DNA of 64,000 bases from Mycolicibacterium goodii. GTDB lineage: Bacteria; Actinomycetota; Actinomycetes; Mycobacteriales; Mycobacteriaceae. Below, piece after piece: positions 17,350 to 26,300 of the stretch. Position numbers and translations under genes: made by a program. The notes under the pieces were generated by a model. It was given only the letters and a program-made list of their open reading frames with translations. It was not told the origin of the DNA and did no database searches. Position 1 is the stretch's first letter. Every line of letters starts with the position of its first letter. The DNA is taken from the NCBI RefSeq assembly GCF_022370755.2, contig NZ_CP092364.2:186001-250000 (forward strand), written 5' to 3'.

Positions 17350-18564
17350 CTAGGTCCGGTTCTTCAGGTTGTGCAGCACCTCGACGGTGGCGCGCGGTGC
17401 GACCGCCAGCACGTCCGCGGCCTCGAACGCGCCGCAGTCGAGCCCGCGCAGCACCACGGTGGCAAGGGCTTCTGCCGTGGCCGGTTCGTCGACGATCGCG
17501 CCGCCGCGGCGGTCGAGGTAGTTCTGCAACCGCGGGGCTGCGGCGCGCATCGCGGCGCGAAAGAACGTGAACGTAGCGAGCCAGCGCGTCACCAGGTGCC
17601 CGGGATGCATGTCCCACCCCTGGTAGAAGCCGCGTTCCAGCGATCGGGTGACCAGGCGGTGGTGACGCCGGATGGCCTGCGCCACCTGCTCTTCCGTGCC
17701 TATCGGGGACACCTGGGTGGAACCGTCGGCCACCCATACGCCGGTCTGCGCGGCCGCGGTCTGCATGACTGCCTTGGCGTGGTCGGCAATCGGATGGTCG
17801 AGGGACTGGTGCTGCGGGGCGATGCCGCAGGCCGCGCTGTAATCGTAGGTGCCGTAGTGCAATCCGGTGCACCGCTGATCGGAGCGGTGGATGGCCGCGG
17901 CCACGGTCGCGGTGCCGCCGGGGCCGAGCACGGCCTGCGGGCTCTCGATCTGCAATTCGAACCGCAGCGTCCGTTCGGGCAGGCCGTGTGCGGATTCGAG
18001 TGCCTCACACACCCACACTGCCGCGGTGACCTGCTCGGCGGCTCGCAGTTTGGGCACCGTGAACACGAAGCCGTCGGGGATTCCGCCGTCGAGCACGAGT
18101 TCCAGCGTGCGAAGCGCGCGGGTGCGTTCGGCCATCGTGAGGCCTTTGATGCGGATCCCCGAACTGTCCAGGCCGAGTGTGCGCAGCGTCGCGCCCGCGC
18201 GCAGTGCATGGGCGTCCTCGACCTCGTCGGCGCGCCGTCCGTAACCGTCCTCGAAATCGATCCGCAGGTCGGCAATCGGGGCGTCGGCGAGACGCTTGCG
18301 TGTCAACGTCAGTGCCGTGTTGTCGCTCAACTCAGCCAGAAGCTCGGCGTGTTGCTCGAGCAGTTCCAGCGCTGCGGCACCCCATTGCCGTGGGGTGCTC
18401 TCATCGGCGTCGGCGGCATTCACGTACACGGTGTGCACGGGTTGGACCGCGCGGCGGTCGCCGGGAAACCGTGCCGCCAACTCGGCGTCCACCTGCGTCA
18501 GCAGCTCATCGATGCGGGCGCGGACGTCCGGTGGAACGCGATGTGAGGGTGGAGGCACCCACAC
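17350..18564 (-). CDS. DUF6986 family aldolase-like protein in the allantoin operon
   Basis: About 404 residues. The family pattern QPVHTVYVNAAD, TPRQWGAAALELLEQH, LRIDFEDGYGRR, FELQIESPQAVLG and GLHYGTYDYSAACGI recalls CitE/HpcH-type (phosphoenolpyruvate/aldolase) barrels. The acidic DFEDGYG and the ELQIESP strand sit where those enzymes bind metal and substrate. It is the first gene of the operon with allantoicase and PuuE, so a role on ureidoglycolate or glyoxylate is plausible but unproved. The start is uncertain: GTG 18564 is the first usable start after the dapC stop, and the frame stays open further upstream inside dapC. Confidence 0.75.
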   Translation of the reverse strand: MWVPPPSHRVPPDVRARIDELLTQVDAELAARFPGDRRAVQPVHTVYVNAADADESTPRQWGAAALELLEQHAELLAELSDNTALTLTRKRLADAPIADLRIDFEDGYGRRADEVEDAHALRAGATLRTLGLDSSGIRIKGLTMAERTRALRTLELVLDGGIPDGFVFTVPKLRAAEQVTAAVWVCEALESAHGLPERTLRFELQIESPQAVLGPGGTATVAAAIHRSDQRCTGLHYGTYDYSAACGIAPQHQSLDHPIADHAKAVMQTAAAQTGVWVADGSTQVSPIGTEEQVAQAIRRHHRLVTRSLERGFYQGWDMHPGHLVTRWLATFTFFRAAMRAAAPRLQNYLDRRGGAIVDEPATAEALATVVLRGLDCGAFEAADVLAVAPRATVEVLHNLKNRT

Positions 18565-18586
18565 ATCGTCTCGCGTTACGGCCGCC

Positions 18587-19759
18587 TCAGCACCTTCGCA
18601 GCACCTGGAGCCGGCGGATCGCCTCGTCGAGCGTGTCGTCGCGTTTGCAGAATGCGAAGCGCACCAAGTGATTCCACACATCGGCGTGTGGTGCGTCGGG
18701 ATCGCAGAACGCCGACATCGGGATCGCCGCGACACCGGCCCTGGTGGGCAGTTCGGCGCAGAACGCGCTGCTGTCGTCGTATCCCAGCGGACGGGGGTCG
18801 GCGCACAGGAAGTATGTGCCGCGGCTGTCGTGTACCTCGAACCCGATCTCGGCCAGTGCTGAGCCCAGCCGATCCCGCTTGGCCTGGAACGAATCGCGCA
18901 GATCCGCGACCCAGCCGTCCTCGTGGTTCAACGCGTGCGCGATCGCGGGCTGGAACGGCGCCCCGCCGACGTAGGTGAGGTACTGCTTGGCTGCGCGCAC
19001 CCCGGCGATCAATTCGGGCGCACCGCAAGCCCAGCCGATCTTCCAGCCGGTCGCGTTGAACATCTTGGCCGCGCTCGAGATGGTGACGGTGCGGTTGCGC
19101 ATACCGGGGTAGCCCGCGAGCGGGCGATGTTCGAACCCGTCGAACACCAGGGCTTCGTACACCTCGTCGGTGATCACCAGCAGGTCGTGCTCGACGGCCA
19201 GCGCCGCGACCTCGCGCAACTCGGCATCGGAGGCCACCGCGCCGGTGGGGTTGTGCGGCGAGTTGAGGATCAGTGCCTTGGTCTGCGGAGTCACGGCGGC
19301 GCGTAGCGCGTCGACGTCGATCGCGAACCCGCGCCCGTGAGGTACCAGGGGGACCGCGCGGCGTTCGCAGCCGGCCATGGCGATAACGGGGGAGTACGAG
19401 TCGTAGAACGGCTCGATCACCAGCACCTCGGAGCCGGGCTCGACGAGCCCGATCAACGACGCGGCGATGGCTTCGGTGGCGCCGACGGTGACGAGCACCT
19501 CGGTGTCCGGGTCGTACTCGATGCCGTAGTGACGCTTACGCTGCGCGGCGATCGCCTGCCGCAGCTCGGGTACCCCGAGCCCGGGCGGGTACTGGTTGAC
19601 CCCGTCGGCGATGGCGTTCTGCGCGACCTTGAGCATCTCGGCCGGGCCGTCCTCATCCGGGAACCCCTGACCCAGATTGACCGCGCCGAGGCGCGTGGCC
19701 AACGCCGACATCTCGGCGAAGATGGTCACGGCGAACGGCTGCAGTCTGCGGACGGTCAT
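18587..19759 (-). CDS. dapC: N-succinyldiaminopimelate aminotransferase DapC (class I PLP)
   Basis: A 390-residue fold-type I aminotransferase with NLGQGFPDEDGP, NSPHNPTG (PLP-phosphate region), ITDEVYEALVFDG and the Schiff-base lysine in SSAAKMFNATGWKIGW (about residue 230). It matches Rv0858c, assigned as the transaminase of the succinylase branch of diaminopimelate/lysine synthesis; related enzymes can act on other amino acids such as kynurenine or methionine. It is upstream of the allantoin minus-strand operon with a 22-bp gap, so some read-through is likely. Confidence 0.87.
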   Translation of the reverse strand: MTVRRLQPFAVTIFAEMSALATRLGAVNLGQGFPDEDGPAEMLKVAQNAIADGVNQYPPGLGVPELRQAIAAQRKRHYGIEYDPDTEVLVTVGATEAIAASLIGLVEPGSEVLVIEPFYDSYSPVIAMAGCERRAVPLVPHGRGFAIDVDALRAAVTPQTKALILNSPHNPTGAVASDAELREVAALAVEHDLLVITDEVYEALVFDGFEHRPLAGYPGMRNRTVTISSAAKMFNATGWKIGWACGAPELIAGVRAAKQYLTYVGGAPFQPAIAHALNHEDGWVADLRDSFQAKRDRLGSALAEIGFEVHDSRGTYFLCADPRPLGYDDSSAFCAELPTRAGVAAIPMSAFCDPDAPHADVWNHLVRFAFCKRDDTLDEAIRRLQVLRRC

Positions 19760-19782
19760 GCAGAAAGCCTATGTGCTTGTGG

Positions 19783-20274
19783 TCAGGCCAAGTCGCCGGG
19801 ACGGATGCGCAGCTTCGCCGCGATACGCGCGAGGGCTTGCTGCTCGGAGGCGGTGAGCGGGTCGAGGACGAACTCGCGCACCGCACGCATGTGGATGGGT
19901 GCGGCGACGACGACGAGGCGATATCCGGCGTCGGTGAGCTCGGCGAGCGTGTACCGGCCGTCGGTCGGATCGGGGGAGCGGGTCACCCAGCCGCGTTGCT
20001 CGAACCGCTTGACGACGTTCGAGAGCCGCGACAGTGAACCGTTGGCCAGAAACGCGAGCTCACTCATCCGGATGCGGCGGTCGGGCGCCTCGGAGATGTG
20101 GCTGAGGGTCAGGTATTCGAACAGGGTGAGGTCGACTTCCCGCAACGGCGCCTCGAGACGTCCCGGCATCAGCAGGATCAGGGAAACCAGACCCGTCCAC
20201 GCCTCTTTCTCGGCCGGGCTCAGCCACCGCGGTTCGTCAGAGGGCTCGGTGGGAGGCTCCTCGGCGCGGGTCAT
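19783..20274 (-). CDS. MarR-family transcriptional regulator
   Basis: A 163-residue winged-helix regulator. The DNA-binding core spans about residues 45-115 (DLTLFEYLTLSHISEAPDRRIRMSELAFLANGSLSRLSNVVKRFEQRGWVTRSPDPTDGRYTLAELTDAGY), with the DxRxx wing as DPTDGRYT. It is divergent from the RidA-like gene, and two palindromic operators lie between the start codons. It probably represses itself and the RidA gene and releases DNA when a small ligand binds. The ligand is unknown. Confidence 0.88.
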   Translation of the reverse strand: MTRAEEPPTEPSDEPRWLSPAEKEAWTGLVSLILLMPGRLEAPLREVDLTLFEYLTLSHISEAPDRRIRMSELAFLANGSLSRLSNVVKRFEQRGWVTRSPDPTDGRYTLAELTDAGYRLVVVAAPIHMRAVREFVLDPLTASEQQALARIAAKLRIRPGDLA

Positions 20275-20299
20275 ATCGGCACTTTAGTGCGGCGGAATA

Positions 20300-20315
20300 A
20301 CTTCAAGCGTGAAGT
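20300..20315. promoter_or_regulatory. MarR operator 1 (palindrome)
   Basis: ACTTCAAGCGTGAAGT: six-base arms ACTTCA/TGAAGT around AGCG, 26 bases upstream of the MarR start. It is the exact reverse complement of operator 2. Confidence 0.7.
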
Positions 20316-20332
20316 CATTATGGGTGATGTTC

Positions 20333-20348
20333 ACTTCACGCTTGAAGT
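20333..20348. promoter_or_regulatory. MarR operator 2 (palindrome)
   Basis: ACTTCACGCTTGAAGT: the same arms as operator 1 with the inner four bases inverted, so the two sites are mirror copies with centres 33 bp apart, about three helical turns on one DNA face. It ends one base before an ATG in frame with the RidA-like gene. Confidence 0.7.
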
Positions 20349-20367
20349 AATGACGAAAGGTGATCCG

Positions 20368-20790
20368 TTGAGTCAGATCGAGTTCTTCATGACGCCCGGC
20401 TACGGCCCCAAGATGCGGGCGAACCTGCACTACAACCAGGCGCTGCGCATCGGCGACCGCGTCGAGATCTCCGGGCAGGGCGGCTGGGACGACAACCTCC
20501 GCTTCCCGGCCGACCTCGAGGACGAGATCGTGCGCGCCTTCGACAACGTCGAGCGCACGCTCGCCACGGCAGGAGCGAGCTGGGGTGACGTTGTCTCGGT
20601 GAACTCCTACCATGTGCCCACCGCGGCGGACACTATCGGCGACGAGCACACGCGCGTCATGGTCGAGCAGTTCCGCAAGCGCATGGGCGACCGCGCCCCC
20701 ATCTGGACCCAGATCGGGGTCCCCGCGCTCGGCGCGCCGGGCATGCGCGTCGAGATCCGCGTGACGGCTGTGCTCGGCGCGAACGCCTGA
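20368..20790 (+). CDS. RidA-family protein (enamine/imine deaminase-like)
   Basis: A 140-residue YjgF/YER057c/UK114-type protein: ALRIGDRVEISGQGGWDD, a helix IVRAFDNVERTLATAGASWGDVVSVNSY, and C-terminal ALGAPGMRVEIRVTAV with the Arg-x-Glu typical of the active cleft. RidA proteins hydrolyse reactive enamines or related adducts. The TTG start is preferred because GAAAGG lies 7 bases upstream; an in-frame ATG at 20350 has no such site and abuts operator 2. Divergent from, and probably repressed by, the MarR protein. Confidence 0.82.
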   Translation: MSQIEFFMTPGYGPKMRANLHYNQALRIGDRVEISGQGGWDDNLRFPADLEDEIVRAFDNVERTLATAGASWGDVVSVNSYHVPTAADTIGDEHTRVMVEQFRKRMGDRAPIWTQIGVPALGAPGMRVEIRVTAVLGANA

Positions 20791-20799
20791 ACTCCCGCT

Positions 20800-20847
20800 C
20801 GTAACGTCACGGCGGAAATCCGGCCGATTTTCCGCCGTGGCGTTACG
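20800..20847. terminator. 19-bp hairpin after the RidA-like gene
   Basis: Arms 20800-20818 and 20829-20847 pair with a single G-T wobble around a 10-base loop, starting 9 bases after the RidA stop. It also faces the 3-prime end of the UreF-like remnant on the other strand. Confidence 0.65.
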
Positions 20848-20858
20848 AACGGCGCGCG

Positions 20859-21143
20859 TCAGGTTGCGAACAGCCTTGCCGTGCGCAGCTGGATGCGCTC
20901 ACTCTGCAGCGGCCCCAGCCGGCCCAGGCACACAGCGGCGCCGAGCATCGCGGCCACCAACGAGCGCAGTGAGCCGAGCACCGCCATCTCTACCGGTATT
21001 CCCAACTCGGCCTGCACCACAGCGTCCACCACGGCGGCATGCCTGGCCGAACTGCCTTCGAGTACCGCACTCAAATACGGGGGTTCGATGCCGATGTCAC
21101 ACGCGGTTGCAGCGTGGCTTCGCGGTGAGCGGCCGGGAGTCAC
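20859..21143 (-). pseudogene. UreF-like C-terminal remnant
   Basis: An open frame of 94 codons. Its last ~60 residues (SARHAAVVDAVVQAELGIP, then AAMLGAAVCLGRLGPLQSERIQ) resemble the end of urease accessory protein UreF, where families show ARHPV-type, a helical LV-AA-R stretch and LGP-x-xGQR. The first ~30 codons do not look like UreF, and the frame closes upstream at about 21226, so no full-length gene exists. The rest of the 20791-21214 gap holds only the hairpin at 20800. The call is by eye and could be a chance ORF. Confidence 0.4.
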
Positions 21144-21214
21144 TGACGGCCCAAAAACCGCCGTGGCGTGACGCGCGACGTGTGAAGTGGCCAGGTCGTG
21201 GCAACACCACTGGC

Positions 21215-21403
21215 ATGGCTACCTATCGCGTGCTCAATCCAAAAGGCGACGTCGTCGACACCAAGGACATCGAAAGCGCCGACGATGCCCATGCGTGGTT
21301 CGTCGACCAGCGTGCGGACAACACGGAGCTGGGCTGGCGCATGGAGGTCCAGCACGACGGCGAGTGGCATTTCTTCGACGACACCGAGGGCACCTCGAAG
21401 TAG
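21215..21403 (+). CDS. Small conserved acidic protein, function unknown
   Basis: A 62-residue protein (MATYRVLNPKGDVVDTKDIESADDAHAWFVDQ... GWRMEVQHDGEWHFFDDTEG). The pattern of short strands with a central helix, and WRMEV-HDGEWHFFDDT, looks like a compact folded domain with no signal peptide or membrane segment. It precedes fadA-fadB on the same strand but 130 bp away, so an operon is uncertain. Not assigned to a named family. Confidence 0.6.
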   Translation: MATYRVLNPKGDVVDTKDIESADDAHAWFVDQRADNTELGWRMEVQHDGEWHFFDDTEGTSK

Positions 21404-21535
21404 CCGAAGAAGACCGCATCTCCAGTGTCCCAACCAAGCGGTTGGGTGAGGCTGCTAGGCTCGCGCGCAGAGGACAACACCTCCACGCGGGTTCATGCCC
21501 GTCAACTCAACCCTTGACAGGACCTGGAGATCTAC

Positions 21536-22747
21536 ATGTCCGAAGAAGCCTTCATCTACGAGGCTATTCGTACGCCACGCGGCAAGCAGCGTGGCGGAGC
21601 CCTCAACGAGATCAAGCCCGTCAACCTGGTCGTCGGCCTGATCGACGAGATCCGCAGCCGGTATCCCGATCTGGACGAGAACCTGATCAGCGATCTGGTT
21701 TTGGGCGTGGTGTCCCCGGTCGGTGACCAGGGCGGCGACATCGCCCGCACCGCGACACTGGTCGCGGGCCTGCCGGAGACCACCGGTGGCGTGCAGCTCA
21801 ATCGCTTCTGCGCGTCCGGACTCGAGGCCGTCAACATCGCCGCGCAGAAGGTACGTTCGGGCTGGGACGACCTGGTACTCGCCGGCGGCGTGGAGTCGAT
21901 GAGCCGTGTCCCGATGGGCTCTGACGGCGGTGCCTGGGCCGCCGATCCGGAGACCAACTACCGCATCGGCTTCGTGCCTCAGGGCATCGGCGCCGACCTG
22001 ATCGCCACCATCGAGGGCTTCTCCCGCGAGGACGTCGACGCCTACGCCGCGCGTTCGCAGGAGCGCGCCGCCGCGGCCTGGTCCGGCGGCTACTTCGCCA
22101 AGTCCGTGGTGCCGGTGCGCGACCAGAACGGCCTGGTCGTGCTGGATCACGACGAGCACATGCGTCCGGGCACCACCGTGGAGAGCCTGGCCAAGCTCAA
22201 GCCCGCGTTCGAGGGCATCGGCGCGATGGGCGGCTTCGACGACGTGGCGCTGCAGAAGTACCACTTCGTCGAGAAGATCAACCACGTCCACACCGGCGGC
22301 AACAGCTCGGGCATCGTGGACGGCGCCGCGCTGGTGCTGATCGGCTCGGAAAGCGCGGGGAAGGCGGCCGGTTTGACCCCGCGGGCGCGCGTCGTCGCCA
22401 CCGCCACCAGCGGTGCCGATCCGGTCATCATGCTCACCGGCCCGACGCCCGCCACGCGCAAGGTGCTCGACCGCGCCGGTCTGACGGTGGATGACATCGA
22501 TCTGTTCGAGCTCAATGAGGCGTTCGCCTCGGTGGTGCTGAAGTTCCAGAAGGACCTTGGCATCCCCGACGAGAAGCTCAACGTCAACGGCGGCGCCATC
22601 GCGATGGGCCACCCGCTGGGTGCCACGGGCGCCATGATCACCGGAACCATGGTCGACGAGCTCGAGCGTCGCGGCGCTCGGCGTGCGCTGATCACGCTGT
22701 GCGTGGGCGGCGGCATGGGCGTGGCCACCATCATCGAACGAGTCTGA
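21536..22747 (+). CDS. fadA: Acetyl-CoA acetyltransferase (thiolase) FadA
   Basis: A 403-residue thiolase with the nucleophilic cysteine in [11 protein letters not shown] (about residue 92), the catalytic His in [15 protein letters not shown] and the second Cys in LCVGGGMG. It cleaves 3-ketoacyl-CoA in the last step of fatty-acid beta-oxidation. It corresponds to Rv0859 and pairs with fadB 17 bp downstream to form the soluble trifunctional complex (FadA2B2). A GGACCTGGAG purine stretch precedes the start. Confidence 0.95.
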   Translation: MSEEAFIYEAIRTPRGKQRGGALNEIKPVNLVVGLIDEIRSRYPDLDENLISDLVLGVVSPVGDQGGDIARTATLVAGLPETTGGVQLNRFCASGLEAVNIAAQKVRSGWDDLVLAGGVESMSRVPMGSDGGAWAADPETNYRIGFVPQGIGADLIATIEGFSREDVDAYAARSQERAAAAWSGGYFAKSVVPVRDQNGLVVLDHDEHMRPGTTVESLAKLKPAFEGIGAMGGFDDVALQKYHFVEKINHVHTGGNSSGIVDGAALVLIGSESAGKAAGLTPRARVVATATSGADPVIMLTGPTPATRKVLDRAGLTVDDIDLFELNEAFASVVLKFQKDLGIPDEKLNVNGGAIAMGHPLGATGAMITGTMVDELERRGARRALITLCVGGGMGVATIIERV

Positions 22748-22764
22748 GAGGGTATCGAACAGCT

Positions 22765-24927
22765 ATGGCTGAGAACACCATCAAGTGGGACAAGGATGCC
22801 GACGGCATCGTCACGCTGACGCTCGACGACCCGACCGGCTCGGCCAACGTGATGAACGAGCACTACAAGGAATCCATGCACAACGCCGTGGAACGCCTTG
22901 CCGCAGAGAAGGATTCAATCACCGGTGTCGTCATCACCAGCGCGAAGAAGACATTCTTCGCCGGTGGTGACCTCAAGGGCATGATGAAGGTCGGCCCGGA
23001 GAACGCGGCCGAGTCCTTCGCCGAGGTCGAGTTCATCAAGGCTGACCTGCGCAAGCTCGAGACCCTGGGCGTGCCCGTGGTGGCCGCCATCAACGGCGCC
23101 GCGCTCGGCGGCGGCCTGGAGATCGCACTGGCGTGCCATCACCGCATCGCCGCCGACGTCAAGGGCGTGGTGATCGGTCTGCCCGAGGTCACCCTCGGCC
23201 TGCTGCCCGGCGGCGGCGGTGTCGCCCGCACCGTCCGGATGTTCGGCATCCAGAAGGCCTTCATGGAGGTGCTCTCGCAGGGCACCCGGTTCAAGCCGGG
23301 CAAGGCCCTGGAAGTCGGGCTTGTGGATCAGCTCGTCTCGTCGGTGGATGAGCTCGTGCCCGCCGCCAAGGCTTGGATCACAGAAGAGCTCAAGGCCAAC
23401 CCCGAGACGGTTGCCGTTCAGCCGTGGGATCGGAAGGGCTACAAGATGCCCGGCGGCACGCCGAGCAGCCCCGGCCTGGCCGGCATCCTCCCGTCGTTCC
23501 CGGCTCTGCTGCGCAAGCAGCTCAAGGGTGCGCCGATGCCTGCGCCGCGGGCCATCCTGGCCGCGGCGGTCGAGGGTGCGCAGGTCGACTTCGACACCGC
23601 CACCCGTATCGAGAGCCGCTACTTCGTCAGCCTCGTCACCGGCCAGACCGCCAAGAACATGATCCAGGCGTTCTTCCTTGACATGCAGACCATCAACGGT
23701 GGTGGTTCGCGGCCCGACGGCATCGCCAAGCAGGAGATCAAGAAGGTCGGTGTCCTTGGTGCGGGAATGATGGGCGCCGGTATCGCCTACGTGTCGGCCA
23801 AGGCCGGCTTCGAGGTCGTGCTCAAGGACGTCACGCTGGAGGCGGCCGAGCGGGGCAAGGGCTACTCCGAGAAGATCGAAGCCAAGGCGCTCGAGCGTGG
23901 CAGGACCACCAAGGAAAAGTCCGACGCGCTGCTGGCCCGGATCACCCCGACCGCCGACGCGGCCGACCTCAAGGGTGTGGACTTCGTCATCGAGGCCGTC
24001 TTCGAGAATCAGGAACTCAAGCACAAGGTGTTTCAGGAGATCGAGGACATCGTCGAGCCCAACGCGATCCTCGGCTCGAACACCTCCACGCTGCCGATCA
24101 CCGGTCTGGCGACCGGTGTGAAGCGCCAGGAGGACTTCATCGGCATCCACTTCTTCTCACCGGTCGACAAGATGCCGCTGGTGGAGATCATCAAGGGCGA
24201 GAAGACCTCCGACGAGGCGCTGGCCCGGGTGTTCGACTACACGCTGGCCATCGGCAAGACGCCGATCGTGGTCAACGACAGCCGCGGCTTCTTCACCAGC
24301 CGCGTCATCGGCACCTTCGTCAACGAAGCCCTGGCGATGCTCGGTGAGGGCGTGCCCGCGGCCAGCATCGAGCAGGCGGGTTCGCAGGCCGGCTACCCGG
24401 CTCCGCCGCTGCAGCTGTCCGACGAGCTCAACCTCGAGCTGATGCAGAAGATCGCGACCGAGACCCGCAAGGCCGCCGAGGCCACGGGCGCCACCTATGA
24501 GCCGCATCCGGCCGAAGCGGTGGTGAACAAGATGATCGAGATCGGTCGTCCGTCGCGTCTGAAGGGCGCCGGCTTCTACGAATATGTCGACGGCAAGCGC
24601 GTCGGCCTGTGGCCGGGTCTGGCCGACACGTTCGGCTCGGGCAAGGTCGACATCCCCCTGCAGGACATGATCGACCGCATGCTGTTCGCCGAGGCGCTGG
24701 AGACCCAGAAGTGCATCGACGAAGGTGTGCTGACATCCACCGCTGACGCCAACATCGGCTCGATCATGGGTATCGGCTTCCCGCCGTACACCGGCGGCAG
24801 TGCGCAGTTCATCGTGGGCTACCAGGGTGAGCTGGGTGTCGGCAAGGAGGCTTTCGTGGCCCGCGCCAAGCAGCTGGCCGAGCGCTACGGCGAGCGGTTC
24901 AACCCGCCTGCCTCGCTGGAGTCCTGA
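22765..24927 (+). CDS. fadB: Fatty-acid oxidation alpha subunit FadB (enoyl-CoA hydratase / 3-hydroxyacyl-CoA dehydrogenase)
   Basis: A 720-residue bifunctional protein, the same length as Rv0860. The hydratase domain (1 to about 300) has the oxyanion loop [13 protein letters not shown] and glutamates in [37 protein letters not shown]. The dehydrogenase domain (from about 325) has NAD loop [21 protein letters not shown] and the catalytic His in [15 protein letters not shown]. The C-terminal half completes the dehydrogenase fold. It forms the TFP complex with FadA. Its 3-prime end is followed by a 22-bp hairpin. Confidence 0.95.
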   Translation: MAENTIKWDKDADGIVTLTLDDPTGSANVMNEHYKESMHNAVERLAAEKDSITGVVITSAKKTFFAGGDLKGMMKVGPENAAESFAEVEFIKADLRKLETLGVPVVAAINGAALGGGLEIALACHHRIAADVKGVVIGLPEVTLGLLPGGGGVARTVRMFGIQKAFMEVLSQGTRFKPGKALEVGLVDQLVSSVDELVPAAKAWITEELKANPETVAVQPWDRKGYKMPGGTPSSPGLAGILPSFPALLRKQLKGAPMPAPRAILAAAVEGAQVDFDTATRIESRYFVSLVTGQTAKNMIQAFFLDMQTINGGGSRPDGIAKQEIKKVGVLGAGMMGAGIAYVSAKAGFEVVLKDVTLEAAERGKGYSEKIEAKALERGRTTKEKSDALLARITPTADAADLKGVDFVIEAVFENQELKHKVFQEIEDIVEPNAILGSNTSTLPITGLATGVKRQEDFIGIHFFSPVDKMPLVEIIKGEKTSDEALARVFDYTLAIGKTPIVVNDSRGFFTSRVIGTFVNEALAMLGEGVPAASIEQAGSQAGYPAPPLQLSDELNLELMQKIATETRKAAEATGATYEPHPAEAVVNKMIEIGRPSRLKGAGFYEYVDGKRVGLWPGLADTFGSGKVDIPLQDMIDRMLFAEALETQKCIDEGVLTSTADANIGSIMGIGFPPYTGGSAQFIVGYQGELGVGKEAFVARAKQLAERYGERFNPPASLES

Positions 24928-24942
24928 CCCACCGGCGTGACC

Positions 24943-24990
24943 AGACGCGAATGTCCCCCAAAACCGTAGTTTTGGGGGACATTCGCGTCT
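24943..24990. terminator. 22-bp perfect hairpin between convergent fadB and the FAD monooxygenase
   Basis: Arms 24943-24964 and 24969-24990 are exact reverse complements around the 4-base loop CGTA, the strongest hairpin in the window. It starts 16 bases after the fadB stop. The minus-strand neighbour ends 28 bases beyond it, so it can serve both transcripts. Confidence 0.75.
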
Positions 24991-25017
24991 GCCCGTCAGG
25001 CAATGCCTGCTGGGAGC

Positions 25018-26226
25018 TTACCCGTTCAGCCGGGCCGGCCACTGCGGCAGCGGCATCGTGTCGTAGAGCCGCACACCTTTGTCGTTGAGCCGGGCGAGGG
25101 ATCGGGTCAGACCCACGGGCAGCACCGAGATCAACTGGCCCACACCGACCAACGCGCGGATGCCGAGACCGCTCGCGGGAACCACGGTTTTTGCGTTGAA
25201 GCGGGCCAACTTTCGGCTGCCCACCACCGGTGCGAGCATCGTGCGCTCGTAGGCGTCGAACGCGGCGGGATAATCCTCGCCTGCCCGCACCATTTCGGCG
25301 GCCAACACGTAGGCGCCGTACACCGCGAGGCTGGTGCTGCCACCGACCGCGGGCCCGGGGCAGTAGCCGGCGTCTCCGACGAGCGTCACCTGGCCGCGTG
25401 ACCAGGTCGTCATCTCCAGCTGCGTGATGGCGTCGAAGTAGAACGCAGGCGTTCGCGGTACCTCGTCGAGCCAGCGGTTCACCTCGGGAGCCATGTGTTC
25501 GAACGCGGCACGCAGTTGTGCCTTCTGCCGCTCCACATCACGGTGGTCGTAATCGAGCGGTCGGCTCGGTCGGAAGATGAACACCGCGCGGGCATCCTCG
25601 AGGTGGTCGGCGGTGTAGACCGCTGCCATGTGACCGGGTTTGAGGAAGCTGGTCATCTCGCCGTCTCGGGCCAAGCTCTTCGGCACCGACACCACCGACA
25701 GGTACCCGGCGAGAAAATTCTCGGAAACGTTGTCGCCGAACACCAGACGCCGCACACCCGAGTGCAGGCCGTCGGCGCCCACCACGACGTCGAAGCGGCG
25801 GGGTGGGTGGTGTTCGAAGGTGACGTCCCCATCGGGCGAGATCGAGGTGATGGTGTCCCCGAAGAGATATTCGACGTCGTCACGGCCTGCGCGGAAGTAG
25901 ATCTCGCTGAGGTCGTCGCGCATGATCTCGATGTGCCGGTCGGAAATGACCCCGACGACCTTGAGGTAGTCGAGCCGTGCCGGACGCGATGTGCCAGGGC
26001 GATGGACGACCATCGATGTGGTGCCGGTGGCGTGCGCCTCGATCTCGGGCAGCACCCCCATGCGCTCGGAGATCTCCATGGCGGGCCGGAACAAGTCGAC
26101 GGCGTGGCCGCCGGTCTTGCGTAGGACGGGCGAGCGCTCGACCACGGTGACCTCGAATCCGTGTCGTGAGAGCCAGTAGGCGAGTACGGGCCCGGCGATG
26201 CTGGCGCCCGAGATGAGTACCTTCAC
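25018..26226 (-). CDS. FAD-dependent monooxygenase (PHBH/tetracycline-hydroxylase type)
   Basis: A 402-residue flavoprotein. The N-terminal dinucleotide fold is VLISGASIAGPVLAYWLSRHGFEVTVVERSP, with a conserved GASIAGP variant of GxGxxG. The DG motif is VVGADGLHSGVRRLVFG (about residue 155) and the second FAD motif is TLVGDAGYCPGPAVGGSTSLA (about residue 280). Such enzymes hydroxylate aromatic or polyketide-like molecules and some give drug resistance. It is divergent from a TetR gene, with paired operators between them, so expression is probably substrate-induced. Confidence 0.88.
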   Translation of the reverse strand: MKVLISGASIAGPVLAYWLSRHGFEVTVVERSPVLRKTGGHAVDLFRPAMEISERMGVLPEIEAHATGTTSMVVHRPGTSRPARLDYLKVVGVISDRHIEIMRDDLSEIYFRAGRDDVEYLFGDTITSISPDGDVTFEHHPPRRFDVVVGADGLHSGVRRLVFGDNVSENFLAGYLSVVSVPKSLARDGEMTSFLKPGHMAAVYTADHLEDARAVFIFRPSRPLDYDHRDVERQKAQLRAAFEHMAPEVNRWLDEVPRTPAFYFDAITQLEMTTWSRGQVTLVGDAGYCPGPAVGGSTSLAVYGAYVLAAEMVRAGEDYPAAFDAYERTMLAPVVGSRKLARFNAKTVVPASGLGIRALVGVGQLISVLPVGLTRSLARLNDKGVRLYDTMPLPQWPARLNG

Positions 26227-26233
26227 TTTTCCC

Positions 26234-26287
26234 CTTACTTAACGGTCGGTAAGTGCGCTGGCGTCAGCTTACCGATCGTTAAGTAAG
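26234..26287. promoter_or_regulatory. Twin inverted TetR operators
   Basis: Two 20-bp sites, 26234-26253 and 26268-26287, are reverse complements of each other with one mismatch (CTTACTTAACGG... and ...CGTTAAGTAAG). Centres are 34 bp apart, in the 74-bp gap between the divergent monooxygenase and TetR starts. The layout fits two TetR dimers covering both promoters. Confidence 0.75.
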
Positions 26288-26300
26288 TTAGGGTGGCCAC

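Noticed and set aside
20881..21171. A 96-codon plus-strand frame opposite the UreF-like remnant
   Set aside because: Composition looks like shadow of the minus-strand frame and no start context or homology is visible.
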